DNA of 64,000 bases, from positions 434,001 through 498,000 of the forward strand of contig NZ_BAABFV010000001.1 of the NCBI RefSeq assembly GCF_039541235.1. Reading direction: 5' to 3'. Source of the DNA: Kangiella marina. Lineage in GTDB: Bacteria; Pseudomonadota; Gammaproteobacteria; Enterobacterales; Kangiellaceae. The position numbers and the translations under genes were made by a program. This document shows positions 16,354 to 26,887 of the stretch, one piece after another (the first letter of the stretch is position 1; every line of letters begins with the position of its first letter). The notes under the pieces are model-generated. The model searched no databases. It was not told the DNA's origin and saw only the letters and a program-made list of their open reading frames with translations.

Positions 16354-18942
16354 TTAACTCGCTGCTAAAAAATCTTGCGCGAAACGCTGCAACACACCAC
16401 CAGCGGAATAAATCGAAACTTCTTCCGCGGTATCCAGACGGCAAATCATTGGAACTTCAACTCGCTCGCCGTCTTTACGCTTGATAACCAACGTCATGGT
16501 TGCGCCTGGTGCGATATCACCTTCGACGTCATAAGTCTCAGTACCGTCAATGTTCAGCGTTTTACGAGTGGTTCCTTCTTCAAACTGAAGCGGTAGTACG
16601 CCCATACCAATTAAATTAGTACGGTGAATACGTTCAAAACCTTCTGCCGCAATCACTTGAACACCCGCTAAGCGAACACCTTTCGCCGCCCAGTCACGCG
16701 AAGAACCCTGACCATAGTCAGCACCAGCCACAATAATTAGCGGTTGCTTGCGCTTCATGTAGGTTTCAATCGTTTCCCACATACGCATCTCTTTGCCTTC
16801 CGGCTCAAGGCGTGCCAATGACCCTTGCTTCACTTCGCCATTTCCATCACGAACCATTTCGTTCAATAGCTTCGGGTTAGCGAATGTCGCACGCTGCGCT
16901 GTTAAGTGGTCGCCACGGTGCGTTGCATAAGAGTTATAGTCTTCTTCCGGCACGCCCATTTTATCCAAGTAGGCACCAGCCGCACTCGACTTTTGGATTG
17001 CGTTCGATGGCGACAAGTGATCCGTAGTAATGTTATCGCCAAGCACTGCCAACGGACGCATATCTTTCATGCTACGCTCGCCAGCCAACGCACCTTCCCA
17101 ATAAGGAGGACGACGGATATAAGTGCTCATTTCGCGCCAATCATACAATGGATCGGTTTTATCGCCCATGTCCACTTCAACATTAAACATTGGTTCGTAC
17201 ACATCACGGAATTGTTGCGGCTTCACGCTTTCCGAAATAATCGAATCAATCTCTTCATCGGTTGGCCAAATGTCTTTCAAGGTTACTGGGTTACCGTCTT
17301 GGTCAGTACCTAGAACACCTTTTTCGATATCAAAACGAATCGTACCCGCGATAGCGTAAGCCACAACTAATGGCGGCGAAGCTAGGAACGCTTGATCCGC
17401 GTGTGGATGAATACGACCATCAAAATTACGGTTACCCGATAGCACCGCCGTCGAATACAAATCACGCTCTTCAATTTCCTGCTTAATTTTTGGATCAAGC
17501 GCACCGCTCATGCCGTTACACGAAGTACAGGCGTAACCAACGACACCAAAACCAAGCTTTTCCATTTCAGGCAGTAAGTTTGACTCTTCTAAGTAAGCCG
17601 TTACGGCTTTAGAGCCCGGTGCCAACGATGTTTTCACCCAAGGCTTACGCGTTAAGCCTAGCTTGTTCGCGTTGCGCGCGATAATACCTGCGGCAATCAT
17701 GTTGCGAGGGTTACTGGTATTAGTACAACTCGTAATTGCTGCAATAATACAAGCGCCGTCCGGCATTTTGCCTTCTTCGATCTCGTAATCTTTTACGATG
17801 CCCTTCTCAGCCAAATCCGTTGTTGAAACACGTGCGTGAGGATTCGATGGACCAGCTAAGTTTCGACCTACTGATGATAAATCAAACGTTAATACACGCT
17901 CGTACTCAGCATCTTTCAAACCGTCAGCCCACAGACCTGTTTCTTTGGCGTATTGCTCGACTAACTTAACTTGCTCGTCATCACGGCCAGTAAGCTTTAA
18001 ATAATCAATGGTCTGCTCGTCGATATAGAACATACCTGCAGTCGCGCCGTACTCTGGCGTCATGTTCGAAATCGTCGCACGATCACCCAGCGTTAAGTGC
18101 GAAGCACCTTCGCCAAAGAACTCTAGGTAGGCTGAAACCACACGCTCATTACGTAAGAACTCCGTAATCGCCAATACAATATCCGTACCGGTAATGCCTG
18201 GTTGTGGTTTACCCGTTAGCTCTACGCCCACGATGTCAGGAAGACGCATGTAAGACGCACGGCCTAGCATGACGCTTTCCGCTTCTAGGCCACCAACTCC
18301 CACAGCAATAACACCTAGTGCATCGACCATTGGCGTGTGACTATCGGTGCCTACTAATGTATCTGGAAAAGCAACACCGTCTCGTGCTTGAATTACTGGC
18401 GACATACGCTCCAAGTTAATCTGGTGCATAATACCGTTACCTGGTGGAACCACGTTGACGTTCTTAAACGCTGTTTTACACCAGTTAATAAAGTGGAAGC
18501 GGTCTTCGTTACGACGTTCTTCAATCGCTCGGTTCTTTTCGAAAGCATCTTTCTCAAAACCGCCATGCTCAACGGCTAACGAGTGATCCACGATAAGCTG
18601 TGTTGGAACTACTGGGTTAACCTGCGCCGGATCACCACCACCTTCAGCGATAGCGTCGCGCAAACCCGCCAAATCAACAAATGCCGTTTGACCAAGAATA
18701 TCGTGACAAACTACACGCGCTGGAAACCATGGAAAATCCAAATCACGCTTTCGCTCGATAAGCTGCTTCAAACTCGCCGTCAGTGACTCAGGATCGCAAC
18801 GACGGACCAAGTTCTCAGCGAGAACTTTAGACGTGTATGGAAGTTTATCGTAAGCACCTTCTTGAATATCCTCGACCGCTTGACGCGTATCGAAATAGTC
18901 TAAGTCAGTGCCTTCTAGTTTCTTTCTGTAGTTTGTATTCAT
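16354..18942 (-). CDS. acnD: Fe/S-dependent 2-methylisocitrate dehydratase AcnD
   Basis: An 862-residue aconitase-superfamily enzyme, the usual length for AcnD. Cluster cysteines are visible in AITSCTNTSNP and GYACTSCNGMSG, and the swivel-domain motif GADYGQGSSRDWAAKG is present near the C-terminus. Adjacent prpF and prpC fix the assignment to AcnD and not to AcnA. AcnD dehydrates 2-methylcitrate to trans-2-methylaconitate in the cytoplasm. Translation starts at ATG 18942. It is transcribed with prpB and prpC upstream. Confidence 0.95.
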   Translation of the reverse strand: MNTNYRKKLEGTDLDYFDTRQAVEDIQEGAYDKLPYTSKVLAENLVRRCDPESLTASLKQLIERKRDLDFPWFPARVVCHDILGQTAFVDLAGLRDAIAEGGGDPAQVNPVVPTQLIVDHSLAVEHGGFEKDAFEKNRAIEERRNEDRFHFINWCKTAFKNVNVVPPGNGIMHQINLERMSPVIQARDGVAFPDTLVGTDSHTPMVDALGVIAVGVGGLEAESVMLGRASYMRLPDIVGVELTGKPQPGITGTDIVLAITEFLRNERVVSAYLEFFGEGASHLTLGDRATISNMTPEYGATAGMFYIDEQTIDYLKLTGRDDEQVKLVEQYAKETGLWADGLKDAEYERVLTFDLSSVGRNLAGPSNPHARVSTTDLAEKGIVKDYEIEEGKMPDGACIIAAITSCTNTSNPRNMIAAGIIARNANKLGLTRKPWVKTSLAPGSKAVTAYLEESNLLPEMEKLGFGVVGYACTSCNGMSGALDPKIKQEIEERDLYSTAVLSGNRNFDGRIHPHADQAFLASPPLVVAYAIAGTIRFDIEKGVLGTDQDGNPVTLKDIWPTDEEIDSIISESVKPQQFRDVYEPMFNVEVDMGDKTDPLYDWREMSTYIRRPPYWEGALAGERSMKDMRPLAVLGDNITTDHLSPSNAIQKSSAAGAYLDKMGVPEEDYNSYATHRGDHLTAQRATFANPKLLNEMVRDGNGEVKQGSLARLEPEGKEMRMWETIETYMKRKQPLIIVAGADYGQGSSRDWAAKGVRLAGVQVIAAEGFERIHRTNLIGMGVLPLQFEEGTTRKTLNIDGTETYDVEGDIAPGATMTLVIKRKDGERVEVPMICRLDTAEEVSIYSAGGVLQRFAQDFLAAS

Positions 18943-19050
18943 TATGTAATCTTTGGTCTCTTTTGCATTTGTAGTGCCTTAACGCATAGCACTAAATTTT
19001 TCTTGCCACTTTCACTAAAACGGGAATCTTTCATAGTAACTAATTTCGAG

Positions 19051-19070
19051 ATTCCCGCCTTCGCGGGAAT
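19051..19070. repeat. Short palindromic repeat between prpC and acnD
   Basis: ATTCCCGC-CTTC-GCGGGAAT is the same sequence type as the hairpin at 16316-16335. A half-copy (CGGGAATCTTTC) lies just upstream at 19021. It occupies the 159-bp gap between the prpC stop and acnD start. Confidence 0.7.
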
Positions 19071-19101
19071 GACGAAATCTATACTCTAAAAAACATTTTG
19101 A

Positions 19102-20247
19102 CTATCGTTTGTCGATTTTGACAAACTCCCTCGGCTCCGGCCCCGTATAGTTGGCGCTCGGACGAATAATCTTACCGTCTTGACGCTGTTCCATCACGTG
19201 TGCAGACCAGCCAGTAATACGTGACATCACGAAAATTGGCGTGAACATCGACGTTGGAATACCCATCTTGTTGTAAGACACGGCCGAGAACCAGTCTAGG
19301 TTAGGGAACATTTTCTTTTCGTCCCACATCACTGTTTCAAGGCGCTCTGCGATATTAAACAAGTTGGTATCGCCCTGCTCCACTGACAACTCTTTCGCCA
19401 CTTTCTTGATGACGTCATTACGAGGGTCGCCCGTTGTGTAAACTGGGTGACCGAAACCAATCACGATTTCTTTACGCGCGATACGCTCTTTAATGTCAGC
19501 TTCTGCTTGGTCTGGATTGTCGTAACGCATTTGAATGTCTAGCGCCACTTCGTTCGCACCACCATGCTTAGGACCACGTAGCGCACCAATACCACCACAA
19601 ATCGCTGAGTACATGTCTGAACCTGTACCTGTAATTACGCGGCTAGTAAATGTTGATGCGTTGAACTCATGCTCTGCATAAAGGTTCAATGAAATCTGCA
19701 TCGCACGAACCCATGAGTCTGGGCAAGGCTCGCCGTGTAGTAAGTGTAGGAAGTGACCCGCGATAGATTCTTCGTCTGTTTCTAGCTCAATCGCCACGCC
19801 ATTGTGCGAGAAGTGGTACCAATAAAGAAGCATTGATGGGAACGATGCCATGAGGCGATCCGCGATATCTTTCGCTTCGTTCAACGGTTGGCTTTCACGT
19901 TCTGGTAAAACAGTGCCTAAAATCGAACAACCCGTACGTAGCACGTCCATTGGGTGTGCATTGGCAGGAATAAGTTCTAGTGCGTCTTGGACTAGTGCTG
20001 GCAAACCACGTAGCGCTTTTAATTTACGCTTGTAGTTATTTAATTCAGCAGCGTTAGGCAACTTACCGTGAATTAATAAATGTGCGACTTCTTCAAACTC
20101 ACAGCTTTCTGCCAAATCTAGAATGTCATAACCGCGGTAGTGTAAATCGTTTCCGCTACGACCCACAGTACATAGGGCAGTGTTACCTGCTGGTACGCCT
20201 GATAAGGCTACCGACTTTTTTGGTTTTGGTAAAACTGACTCACTCAT
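19102..20247 (-). CDS. prpC: 2-methylcitrate synthase PrpC
   Basis: A 381-residue citrate-synthase-family enzyme. The ATG at 20247 has AGGAG upstream and begins [17 protein letters not shown]; the upstream in-frame ATG at 20295 is not supported. Family motifs include [33 protein letters not shown] (catalytic His) and [14 protein letters not shown]. It condenses propionyl-CoA with oxaloacetate to 2-methylcitrate. It lies between prpB and acnD in the cluster. Confidence 0.95.
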   Translation of the reverse strand: MSESVLPKPKKSVALSGVPAGNTALCTVGRSGNDLHYRGYDILDLAESCEFEEVAHLLIHGKLPNAAELNNYKRKLKALRGLPALVQDALELIPANAHPMDVLRTGCSILGTVLPERESQPLNEAKDIADRLMASFPSMLLYWYHFSHNGVAIELETDEESIAGHFLHLLHGEPCPDSWVRAMQISLNLYAEHEFNASTFTSRVITGTGSDMYSAICGGIGALRGPKHGGANEVALDIQMRYDNPDQAEADIKERIARKEIVIGFGHPVYTTGDPRNDVIKKVAKELSVEQGDTNLFNIAERLETVMWDEKKMFPNLDWFSAVSYNKMGIPTSMFTPIFVMSRITGWSAHVMEQRQDGKIIRPSANYTGPEPREFVKIDKR

Positions 20248-20306
20248 ACTATCTACTCCTGTTTTTAAATTTAAATTCTCTTTAATGTCCAACACCTATG
20301 CTCACT

Positions 20307-20414
20307 CATGTCATCCTGAACTGTGACCAAGGGAAATGCCTTTAGGTAATTCAGGATCTGAGAACTCAGTGGCATAGCCTTGTAAAGATCCTGAATCAAG
20401 TTCAGGATGACATG
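20307..20414. repeat. Nested inverted repeat between prpB and prpC
   Basis: Perfect 16-bp arms CATGTCATCCTGAACT (20307-20322) and its complement (20399-20414) enclose a second pair, ATTCAGGATCT (20349-20359) with AGATCCTGAAT (20386-20396). This BIME-like arrangement starts 11 bp beyond the prpB stop. A half-copy, TGTCATCCTGAA, lies near 27826. Confidence 0.75.
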
Positions 20415-20425
20415 CAAGGTAACGT

Positions 20426-21304
20426 CTACTTTTCTTTACCTTCAGCAAAAAGCTTATCCAGCTTCTGCTCATAATCATGGTAGCCAAGGAAATCATACAA
20501 CTCTTCACGCGTTTGCATAATCTCGACCACATCGCGCTGATGACCTTTTTCTAGAACGTCGCGATAGAAAGTCTCAGCAGCTTTATTCATAGCGCGGTAT
20601 GCACCACAGCAATACAAAACGATATCAACGCCCTGCTCGCCTAACTCTTCACACGAGAATAATGGCGTTTGGCCAAACTCAGTAATGTTCGCCAAAATTG
20701 GAGCGTTCACATGTTCACGGAAATATTTATAATCTTCCAGCTTGCTCATCGCTTCTGGGAAAATCATATCAGCGCCCGCTTCTAAACACGCATTCGAACG
20801 ATCAATCGCTGACTGCATACCTTCGACACCAAGCGCATCAGTTCGTGCCATAATCACGAAGTTTTCGTCGGTACGCGCATCAACTGCTGCTTTAATACGA
20901 TCAACCATTTCCTGCTGGCTAACGATTTCTTTATTTGGACGGTGACCACAACGCTTCGCTGCTACTTGGTCTTCCATGTGGAAGCCTGCCGCGCCAGCTT
21001 TGATTAAAGAACGCGTAGTGCGCGCGATATTAAAAGCGCCACCGAAACCGGTATCGATATCCACTAATAATGGCAGACTACAAACGTCAGTAATACGACG
21101 TATGTCTACTAATAGGTCTTCAGCAGTAGAAATACCTAGGTCAGGCATCCCCAACGAGTTCGCAGCCACACCGCCACCCGAAAGGTAAACCGCCTTGTGA
21201 CCCACTTGCTCAGCCATACGCGCCGCGTACGCTGTAATGGTACCCATTACCTGTAACGGATTATTTTCTTCAACTGCTTTTCTTAATTTTAAACCTGCAC
21301 TCAT
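20426..21304 (-). CDS. prpB: 2-methylisocitrate lyase PrpB
   Basis: A 292-residue member of the isocitrate lyase/PEP mutase superfamily. The catalytic loop [12 protein letters not shown] and the metal-binding [11 protein letters not shown] are clear, as is [23 protein letters not shown] near the N-terminus. It splits 2-methylisocitrate into pyruvate and succinate. It is the first gene of the prpB-prpC-acnD-prpF set. No PrpR or GntR regulator gene is present beside it. Confidence 0.95.
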   Translation of the reverse strand: MSAGLKLRKAVEENNPLQVMGTITAYAARMAEQVGHKAVYLSGGGVAANSLGMPDLGISTAEDLLVDIRRITDVCSLPLLVDIDTGFGGAFNIARTTRSLIKAGAAGFHMEDQVAAKRCGHRPNKEIVSQQEMVDRIKAAVDARTDENFVIMARTDALGVEGMQSAIDRSNACLEAGADMIFPEAMSKLEDYKYFREHVNAPILANITEFGQTPLFSCEELGEQGVDIVLYCCGAYRAMNKAAETFYRDVLEKGHQRDVVEIMQTREELYDFLGYHDYEQKLDKLFAEGKEK

Positions 21305-21327
21305 AATTCTTTGCCTTTTTCTTTTTT

Positions 21328-21355
21328 GTTGGGTTACGACTTTGTCTAACCCAAC
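21328..21355. repeat. TAACCCAAC-type hairpin upstream of prpB
   Basis: GTTGGGTTA and TAACCCAAC pair around a 10-nt loop, 24 bp upstream of the prpB start. It is the third copy of the sequence also seen twice at 16173-16247. At this position it lies in the prpB leader or promoter. Confidence 0.65.
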
Positions 21356-21417
21356 CTATTACGTATTTTTCACCAAGATTCCAGCTCAAGGCTGGAATGA
21401 CAAATATCTAACTATTG

Positions 21418-21550
21418 GCGTAGCGAGCGATGGAAAGACAAGGCACAAAACAAAATTTAGATGCGGAGTTTACTAATAGTAAATACCCAAGGGGGCAGAC
21501 CCTGACAAAGCTAAATTTTGTTTTTAACGCCGTATTTCCAAGCGCAGTAG
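21418..21550. repeat. Foldback element between fumarase and prpB genes
   Basis: Fourteen-bp perfect arms AAAACAAAATTTAG (21447-21460) and CTAAATTTTGTTTT (21511-21524) enclose a small hairpin TTTACTAATAGTAAA and a GGGGGCAGACCC segment. Weaker outer complementarity (TGGAAAGACAAGGC against GCCGTATTTCCA) extends the structure. No ORF fits. With the hairpin at 21328 it fills the 265-bp gap. It could be a mobile-element remnant or a structured RNA. Confidence 0.55.
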
Positions 21551-21569
21551 CCAAGCTGCTATAGCTAAA

Positions 21570-23075
21570 TCAGCCTGCTAACTTAACTTTCCAAACTTGC
21601 GGCCCCGTCTTATGGACACTTTCGCCCGACGAGTCCACCGCAACCGTCACTGGCATATCTTCAACTTCAAACTCATACACCGCTTCCATACCAAGCTCTG
21701 GGAAAGCGACGACACGTGAGTTCTTAATCGCTTTAGAGACTAAGTAAGCCGCGCCACCTGTGGCCATTAAGTACACTGATTCATGCTTTTTAATCGCTTC
21801 AATCGCTTCGTCGCCACGTTCAGCTTTACCGATCATGCCGAGTAAGCCCGTCTTATCCAGCATCATTTCAGTGAACTTATCCATACGCGTTGCGGTTGTT
21901 GGGCCTGCAGGGCCTACCGCTTCGTCGCGTACCGCGTCTACTGGGCCTACGTAATAGATAAAACGGTTATTGAAGTCGAGGCCTTCTGGCAAGCCTTCGC
22001 CTGAATCCAGTAAGTCTTTAATCTTTTTATGTGCGGCATCACGGCCGGTTAAAATTTTGCCGTTTAACAACAAGACATCGCCGGGCTTCCAGCTCGCGAC
22101 CTCTTCAGGCGTGACATTGTCCATATCGACTCGCTTAGCGTCAGCAGAAGCTTCATATTCCATATCAGGCCAATCTTCGATAGACGGTGGGGTTAGCATA
22201 GCAGGCCCAGCGCCGTCTAATGTGAAGTGTATATGACGGGTGGCTGCACAGTTTGGAATCATCGCTACCGGTTTTGAGGCTGCGTGAGTTGGCCAATCTT
22301 TGATTTTGACATCAAGAACGGTGGTCACACCGCCAAGACCTTGAGCACCGATACCCAGTTTATTAACCGCCTCGTAAATTTCGATACGCAATTCTTCGAC
22401 TTTATTGCTTGGGCCTTTTTTCAATAAGTCCTGCATATCGATCGGATCCATTAGGGATTCTTTCGCCAGAACCATGGCTTTTTCAGCGGTACCACCGACA
22501 CCAATACCCAGCATGCCCGGTGGACACCAGCCAGCACCCATCTTAGGCACGGTTTCGACAACCCAGTCCACAATCGAATCACTTGGATTTAGCATGACAA
22601 ACTTTGATTTGTTTTCAGAGCCACCACCTTTTGCGGCACAAGTGACGTCGACTTTATCGCCTTTAACCATTTCGACGTGCACCACCGCGGGCGTGTTGTC
22701 TTTAGAGTTAAGACGCTTACCCGCAGGGTCCATTAATACTGATGCGCGAAGAGGATTGTCTTCATTGGTATAAGCGCGACGAACGCCCTCATCCACCATT
22801 TCTTGAATCGTCATGCCGCCTTCAAAGCGTGCGTCCATACCCACTTTGACGAAAGCACAGGCAATTCCAGTATCCTGACAAACAGGTCTATGGCCTGTGG
22901 CAGACATGCGCGAATTGACTAGAATTTGTTTCATGGCGTCTTTAGCGGCAGGACTTTCTTCTTTTTCATAAGCCGCTGACATGGCTTGGACGAAATCTTT
23001 CGGATGGTAATAGGAAATATACTGGAAAGCGTCAGCAACGCTTTCGATAAAATCTTCGGCTTTAATTATGCCCAT
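21570..23075 (-). CDS. Class I (Fe-S) fumarate hydratase
   Basis: A 501-residue iron-sulfur fumarase combining the alpha and beta domains, close to FumA/FumB size. Cluster-region motifs include GHRPVCQDTGIACAFVKVG, AAKGGGSENKSKF and GWCPPGMLGIGVGG. The C-terminal beta domain has GPAGPTTATRMDKF. It interconverts fumarate and malate in the TCA cycle, using succinate-derived fumarate from the neighbouring PrpB product. It is upstream of prpB on the same strand but separated by 265 bp of repeat DNA. Confidence 0.94.
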   Translation of the reverse strand: MGIIKAEDFIESVADAFQYISYYHPKDFVQAMSAAYEKEESPAAKDAMKQILVNSRMSATGHRPVCQDTGIACAFVKVGMDARFEGGMTIQEMVDEGVRRAYTNEDNPLRASVLMDPAGKRLNSKDNTPAVVHVEMVKGDKVDVTCAAKGGGSENKSKFVMLNPSDSIVDWVVETVPKMGAGWCPPGMLGIGVGGTAEKAMVLAKESLMDPIDMQDLLKKGPSNKVEELRIEIYEAVNKLGIGAQGLGGVTTVLDVKIKDWPTHAASKPVAMIPNCAATRHIHFTLDGAGPAMLTPPSIEDWPDMEYEASADAKRVDMDNVTPEEVASWKPGDVLLLNGKILTGRDAAHKKIKDLLDSGEGLPEGLDFNNRFIYYVGPVDAVRDEAVGPAGPTTATRMDKFTEMMLDKTGLLGMIGKAERGDEAIEAIKKHESVYLMATGGAAYLVSKAIKNSRVVAFPELGMEAVYEFEVEDMPVTVAVDSSGESVHKTGPQVWKVKLAG

Positions 23076-23260
23076 GCAAGGTCTCTCCGAATCTTGGTTT
23101 GCTGAGTTTATGTGAGTTACACTGAGCTTCGCTATACAAGCTACACATAAACCTCTAAAATCGGTGCATCATTATACAGGCTGGATCAGGCGTTTCCCAA
23201 ATTTTGGGCGTGAATAAAGCTCAACAGCCTCTCATTTAGCTTACTTTTTAGTCAATCTGC

Positions 23261-24691
23261 ATGAAAAAAGAGCAAACAGAAGCCGCATTCGTTGAATTAC
23301 CTTATCGTGAGCCCGTCGATGTTCGAGCGCTTTTTGGACACTTTGCGGACGAACCTTGGGCGTTACTACTAGACAGTGGAAAGACTCTCCACCAAGCCGC
23401 ACAGTTTGACATTATTCTTGCAAGACCAAGAGCAACCTTTGCTTTCTCAGATGGCGAGTCAGACGTTACAGGCGCGGAGATAACGATCAGCAATGATCCT
23501 TTTGACGATCTCAAGCGTTTTTACCAACTCGGTTTAGAAGATGCCCAGGCATTACCTGACGAGCTATCACAATTACCTTTTCACGGTGGTATCGCCGGTT
23601 ACTGTAGTTATGATGCTGGTCGATACGTGGAAAAGCTTCCGACCAACGCCGAAGACGATATTGAATTGCCCGAACTCGCTTTTGGTTTGTATGAGTGGGC
23701 TTTTATAAGCGATCACCGAAATCACAAAAGTTACTTAGTAAAATTCTGCCACTATTGTGATGCTTATTGGAAAGATATTGTGGCTGAATTTGAAACACTT
23801 TATCAAGACGGCGTTAGCGCGCAACGCGAAGCTTTCCGCTTAAACGGAGGTTGGCAAAGCAACATGAACAAAGAGGGTTACATTAAACGCTTTAACCAAG
23901 TTCATGAATATATCCATGCTGGCGACTGTTATCAGGTGAATCTGGCCCAGCGCTTTACTGCTGACTTTGAAGGACATCCATGGAACGCCTATCTAAGGCT
24001 GACTGAACACAATCAGGCCCCCTTCTCGTCATATATGAATCTTGGAGAGCAACAAATATTGTCGCTGTCACCTGAACGATTTATACAGGTTTACCCTCAA
24101 GGCAAAGGCAAAAATAAAAAGCTGCATGTGGTTACGCAACCGATTAAAGGCACACGCCCACGTAGCAAGGATGAAGCAGAGGATAAACGATTATCCGATG
24201 AGCTAGAGAATAGCGAAAAAGACCGCGCCGAAAACTTAATGATTGTCGATCTGCTTCGTAACGATATTGGGCGCAATGCTGAGATTGGCTCGGTTAAGGT
24301 CACTAAATTATTTGAGCTCCAATCCTTTATTTCAGTTCACCATTTGGTCAGTACCATTGAAGCTGATTTAGCGCAACAAAGCGACGTTTTCACTTTGCTT
24401 AAACATTGCTTCCCGGGTGGCTCTATTACCGGTGCACCGAAAGTTCGGGCGATGGAAATTATCGAAGAACTAGAGCCTCACCGCCGCAGTATTTATTGTG
24501 GCTCAGTGATGTATTTGGATTTCCGAGGCTACCTTGACTCAAACATTGCGATCCGCACTTTAGTCACTGACAACAACAAAATCCATGCTTGGGGCGGTGG
24601 CGGTTTGGTTGCTGACTCAGAAGCAGAAAACGAGTACGAAGAAACGTTACATAAGCTCAGTAAAATACTGCCGGTTCTTGATGATGAGTAA
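23261..24691 (+). CDS. pabB: Aminodeoxychorismate synthase component I
   Basis: A 476-residue chorismate-binding enzyme. The motif PIKGTRPRSKDEAEDKRL carries the PIKGT lysine that distinguishes PabB from anthranilate synthase TrpE (PIAGT). Also visible are AENLMIVDLLRNDIGR, GGSITGAPKVRAMEIIEELE and YCGSVMYLD. It aminates chorismate to 4-amino-4-deoxychorismate for folate synthesis, with ammonia from a PabA/TrpG amidotransferase encoded elsewhere. The 3' end overlaps the next gene. Confidence 0.93.
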   Translation: MKKEQTEAAFVELPYREPVDVRALFGHFADEPWALLLDSGKTLHQAAQFDIILARPRATFAFSDGESDVTGAEITISNDPFDDLKRFYQLGLEDAQALPDELSQLPFHGGIAGYCSYDAGRYVEKLPTNAEDDIELPELAFGLYEWAFISDHRNHKSYLVKFCHYCDAYWKDIVAEFETLYQDGVSAQREAFRLNGGWQSNMNKEGYIKRFNQVHEYIHAGDCYQVNLAQRFTADFEGHPWNAYLRLTEHNQAPFSSYMNLGEQQILSLSPERFIQVYPQGKGKNKKLHVVTQPIKGTRPRSKDEAEDKRLSDELENSEKDRAENLMIVDLLRNDIGRNAEIGSVKVTKLFELQSFISVHHLVSTIEADLAQQSDVFTLLKHCFPGGSITGAPKVRAMEIIEELEPHRRSIYCGSVMYLDFRGYLDSNIAIRTLVTDNNKIHAWGGGGLVADSEAENEYEETLHKLSKILPVLDDE

Positions 24692-25274
24692 GATGATTAC
24701 ACTCGACCAAATCCAGCAGGCATTAGACGCAGCTGATGAAATAACGCCTCGTACTGCGAAGCTAAGACCAAGCGCGGTTCTAGTCCCCCTGATTGAAAAG
24801 TCAGATGGATTGCACCTGCTGTTGACACAACGTGCTGAACATTTGCGTCACCATGCCGGACAAATTAGTTTTCCCGGCGGTAGTATGGACGATACTGATG
24901 ATAATTTAGTCCACACAGCGCTTCGTGAAACCGAGGAGGAAGTGGGGATTGCGCAAGCCGATATTCAAGTGCTCGGCAAACTGCCCTTGCAGCCCACAGG
25001 CTCAGGTTTCTTAATTCAGCCTGTTGTGGGTATCTTACCTAACAATTTTGAGCTGATTTTGTGCCAAGATGAAGTATCGTCTGCTTTTGAAGCACCGCTC
25101 GACTTTCTGTTCGATTCGAACAATCAAATTCACTCATACAAAGAGTATGGCGGCAAAAATTACTCTATCTATTCAATCCCTTACGATGGTTGGAATATCT
25201 GGGGCGCGACCGCTAATATCATCGTAAAATTTTCTCAGTTGATAAACCACTCAACATATATCGATAAGTTATAA
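24684..25274 (+). CDS. NudL-like CoA pyrophosphatase (Nudix)
   Basis: About 196 residues. I choose the ATG at 24684, overlapping the pabB stop; ATGs at 24681 and 24693 are alternatives. The Nudix box GX5EX7REUXEEXGU appears as GSMDDTDDNLVHTALRETEEEVGI within 24886-24960. The preceding LLTQRAEHLRHHAGQISFPGG is typical of the CoA-specific NudL/YeaB group. These enzymes hydrolyse CoA to 4'-phosphopantetheine and 3',5'-ADP. The overlap suggests co-transcription with pabB. Confidence 0.86.
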   Translation: MSKMITLDQIQQALDAADEITPRTAKLRPSAVLVPLIEKSDGLHLLLTQRAEHLRHHAGQISFPGGSMDDTDDNLVHTALRETEEEVGIAQADIQVLGKLPLQPTGSGFLIQPVVGILPNNFELILCQDEVSSAFEAPLDFLFDSNNQIHSYKEYGGKNYSIYSIPYDGWNIWGATANIIVKFSQLINHSTYIDKL

Positions 25275-25374
25275 ATAACTGGTCAGATGTCAGGCTTCTA
25301 ACCGCTTGCTTTCATAGCCAGTGGCACCTATAACCATTACAATAAAGCTATCAACTTCAAATGAGGTAAACACT

Positions 25375-26748
25375 TTGGCGATTAGCGTATTCGACATGTT
25401 CAGCATTGGTATTGGCCCTTCCAGCTCTCACACGGTTGGCCCGATGCGTGCAGCACATCGTTTTATCGAGTTCATCACCGAAAAAGGGTTATTAGACTCG
25501 ACGCATCGTGTTGTCAGTGAGTTATATGGTTCACTAGGAGCTACCGGTAAAGGTCACGGCTCTGACACCGCTGTACTGCTAGGCTTAGAGGGACACTTAC
25601 CCGAGGAAATTAATCCCGATATTATTCCAGAGCGCTTAGAAGTCATTCGTGGTGATGGCAAGATTCACTTGAATGAAGCAAAAGTGATCAACTTTAATGA
25701 AGACAAAGATCTCGTTTTATACAAGAAAAAGTCACTCCCAAAGCATGCCAACGGGATGATTTTTTATGCGTACGACGAAGACGGAAATCAAATAGCGCAA
25801 AGAACTTTTTATTCTGTTGGTGGCGGCTTCGTGGTAAATGATGATGTCGATGCAGATGCGCCCATCATCGAAGATGACACTAAGGTTAAATACCCTTTCA
25901 GCTCGGCTAAAGAGTTAATGGACATTTGCGAAGAAGAAGGCATTTGCATTTCTACTTTGATGATGGAAAACGAAAAGTCATGGCGCTCCGAAGAAGAAGT
26001 CCGCAGTAAGCTTTTGGAAATTTGGCGTGCTATGGAAGAGTGCATTAAGCGCGGCTGTAACCGCGAGGGAATTTTACCGGGTGGCCTAAAAGTAAAACGT
26101 CGTGCGCCGGGAATTTATCGCAAGTTAAAGTCAGAAAGCAACACCACAGATACCTTGTCCACCATGGACTGGGTAGACTTATATGCTCTAGCAGTAAATG
26201 AAGAGAATGCGGCTGGCGGACGTGTTGTCACAGCTCCGACGAATGGTGCTGCGGGCATTATTCCTGCTGTCTTGTATTACTTCATGCGCTTTAATCCAAA
26301 CGCCGATGAAAAAGCCGTCATTCGGTTCTTGCTAACCGCAGGCGCGATTGGCGTTTTGTATAAGTTAAACGCTTCCATTTCTGGTGCAGAAGTGGGTTGC
26401 CAAGGCGAAGTCGGCACAGCCTGCTCGATGGCCGCTGGCGCTTTAACAGAAGTCATGGGCGGCTCTCCCCTGCAAGTGGAAAATGCTGCAGAAATCGGCA
26501 TGGAACATAACTTAGGTTTAACCTGTGATCCGGTGGGCGGTTTAGTGCAGGTGCCATGCATTGAACGTAACGCCATGGGTGCGATTAAAGCCATTAACGC
26601 CTCTCGCTTAGCGATGCGTGGCGATGGTCAACACAAGGTCTCACTGGATAAAGTCATTAAGACCATGTGGGCGACCGGTAAAGATATGCGCGACAAATAC
26701 AAGGAAACTGCTCGTGGCGGTTTAGCGGTACACATTATTGAGTGCTAG
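25375..26748 (+). CDS. sdaA: L-serine ammonia-lyase (Fe-S dependent)
   Basis: A 457-residue protein of single-chain SdaA/SdaB type. The family N-terminus [20 protein letters not shown] begins right after a TTG codon at 25375 preceded by GAGG. That start fits the usual length better than the in-frame GTG at 25321, which would add 18 unconserved residues. Conserved cysteine segments are [26 protein letters not shown] and VQVPCIERN. It converts L-serine to pyruvate and ammonia using a [4Fe-4S] cluster. A terminator follows. Confidence 0.93.
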   Translation: MAISVFDMFSIGIGPSSSHTVGPMRAAHRFIEFITEKGLLDSTHRVVSELYGSLGATGKGHGSDTAVLLGLEGHLPEEINPDIIPERLEVIRGDGKIHLNEAKVINFNEDKDLVLYKKKSLPKHANGMIFYAYDEDGNQIAQRTFYSVGGGFVVNDDVDADAPIIEDDTKVKYPFSSAKELMDICEEEGICISTLMMENEKSWRSEEEVRSKLLEIWRAMEECIKRGCNREGILPGGLKVKRRAPGIYRKLKSESNTTDTLSTMDWVDLYALAVNEENAAGGRVVTAPTNGAAGIIPAVLYYFMRFNPNADEKAVIRFLLTAGAIGVLYKLNASISGAEVGCQGEVGTACSMAAGALTEVMGGSPLQVENAAEIGMEHNLGLTCDPVGGLVQVPCIERNAMGAIKAINASRLAMRGDGQHKVSLDKVIKTMWATGKDMRDKYKETARGGLAVHIIEC

Positions 26749-26769
26749 ATTTGTATCTTTTATCCCTGT

Positions 26770-26792
26770 AAAGGCGCTGCGGCGCCTTTTTT
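26770..26792 (+). terminator. Terminator after L-serine dehydratase gene
   Basis: AAAGGCGC pairs with GCGCCTTT around TGCG and is followed by a run of Ts, 22 bp after the stop codon. Confidence 0.88.
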
Positions 26793-26887
26793 GGTTTCTG
26801 CCACAATTAAGCTTCTTCACTTAACTAATGACGCTCTTCTGATATAGTGGTCTTAACAATAGAAATACTATCTCAGGGGGAGTTATT

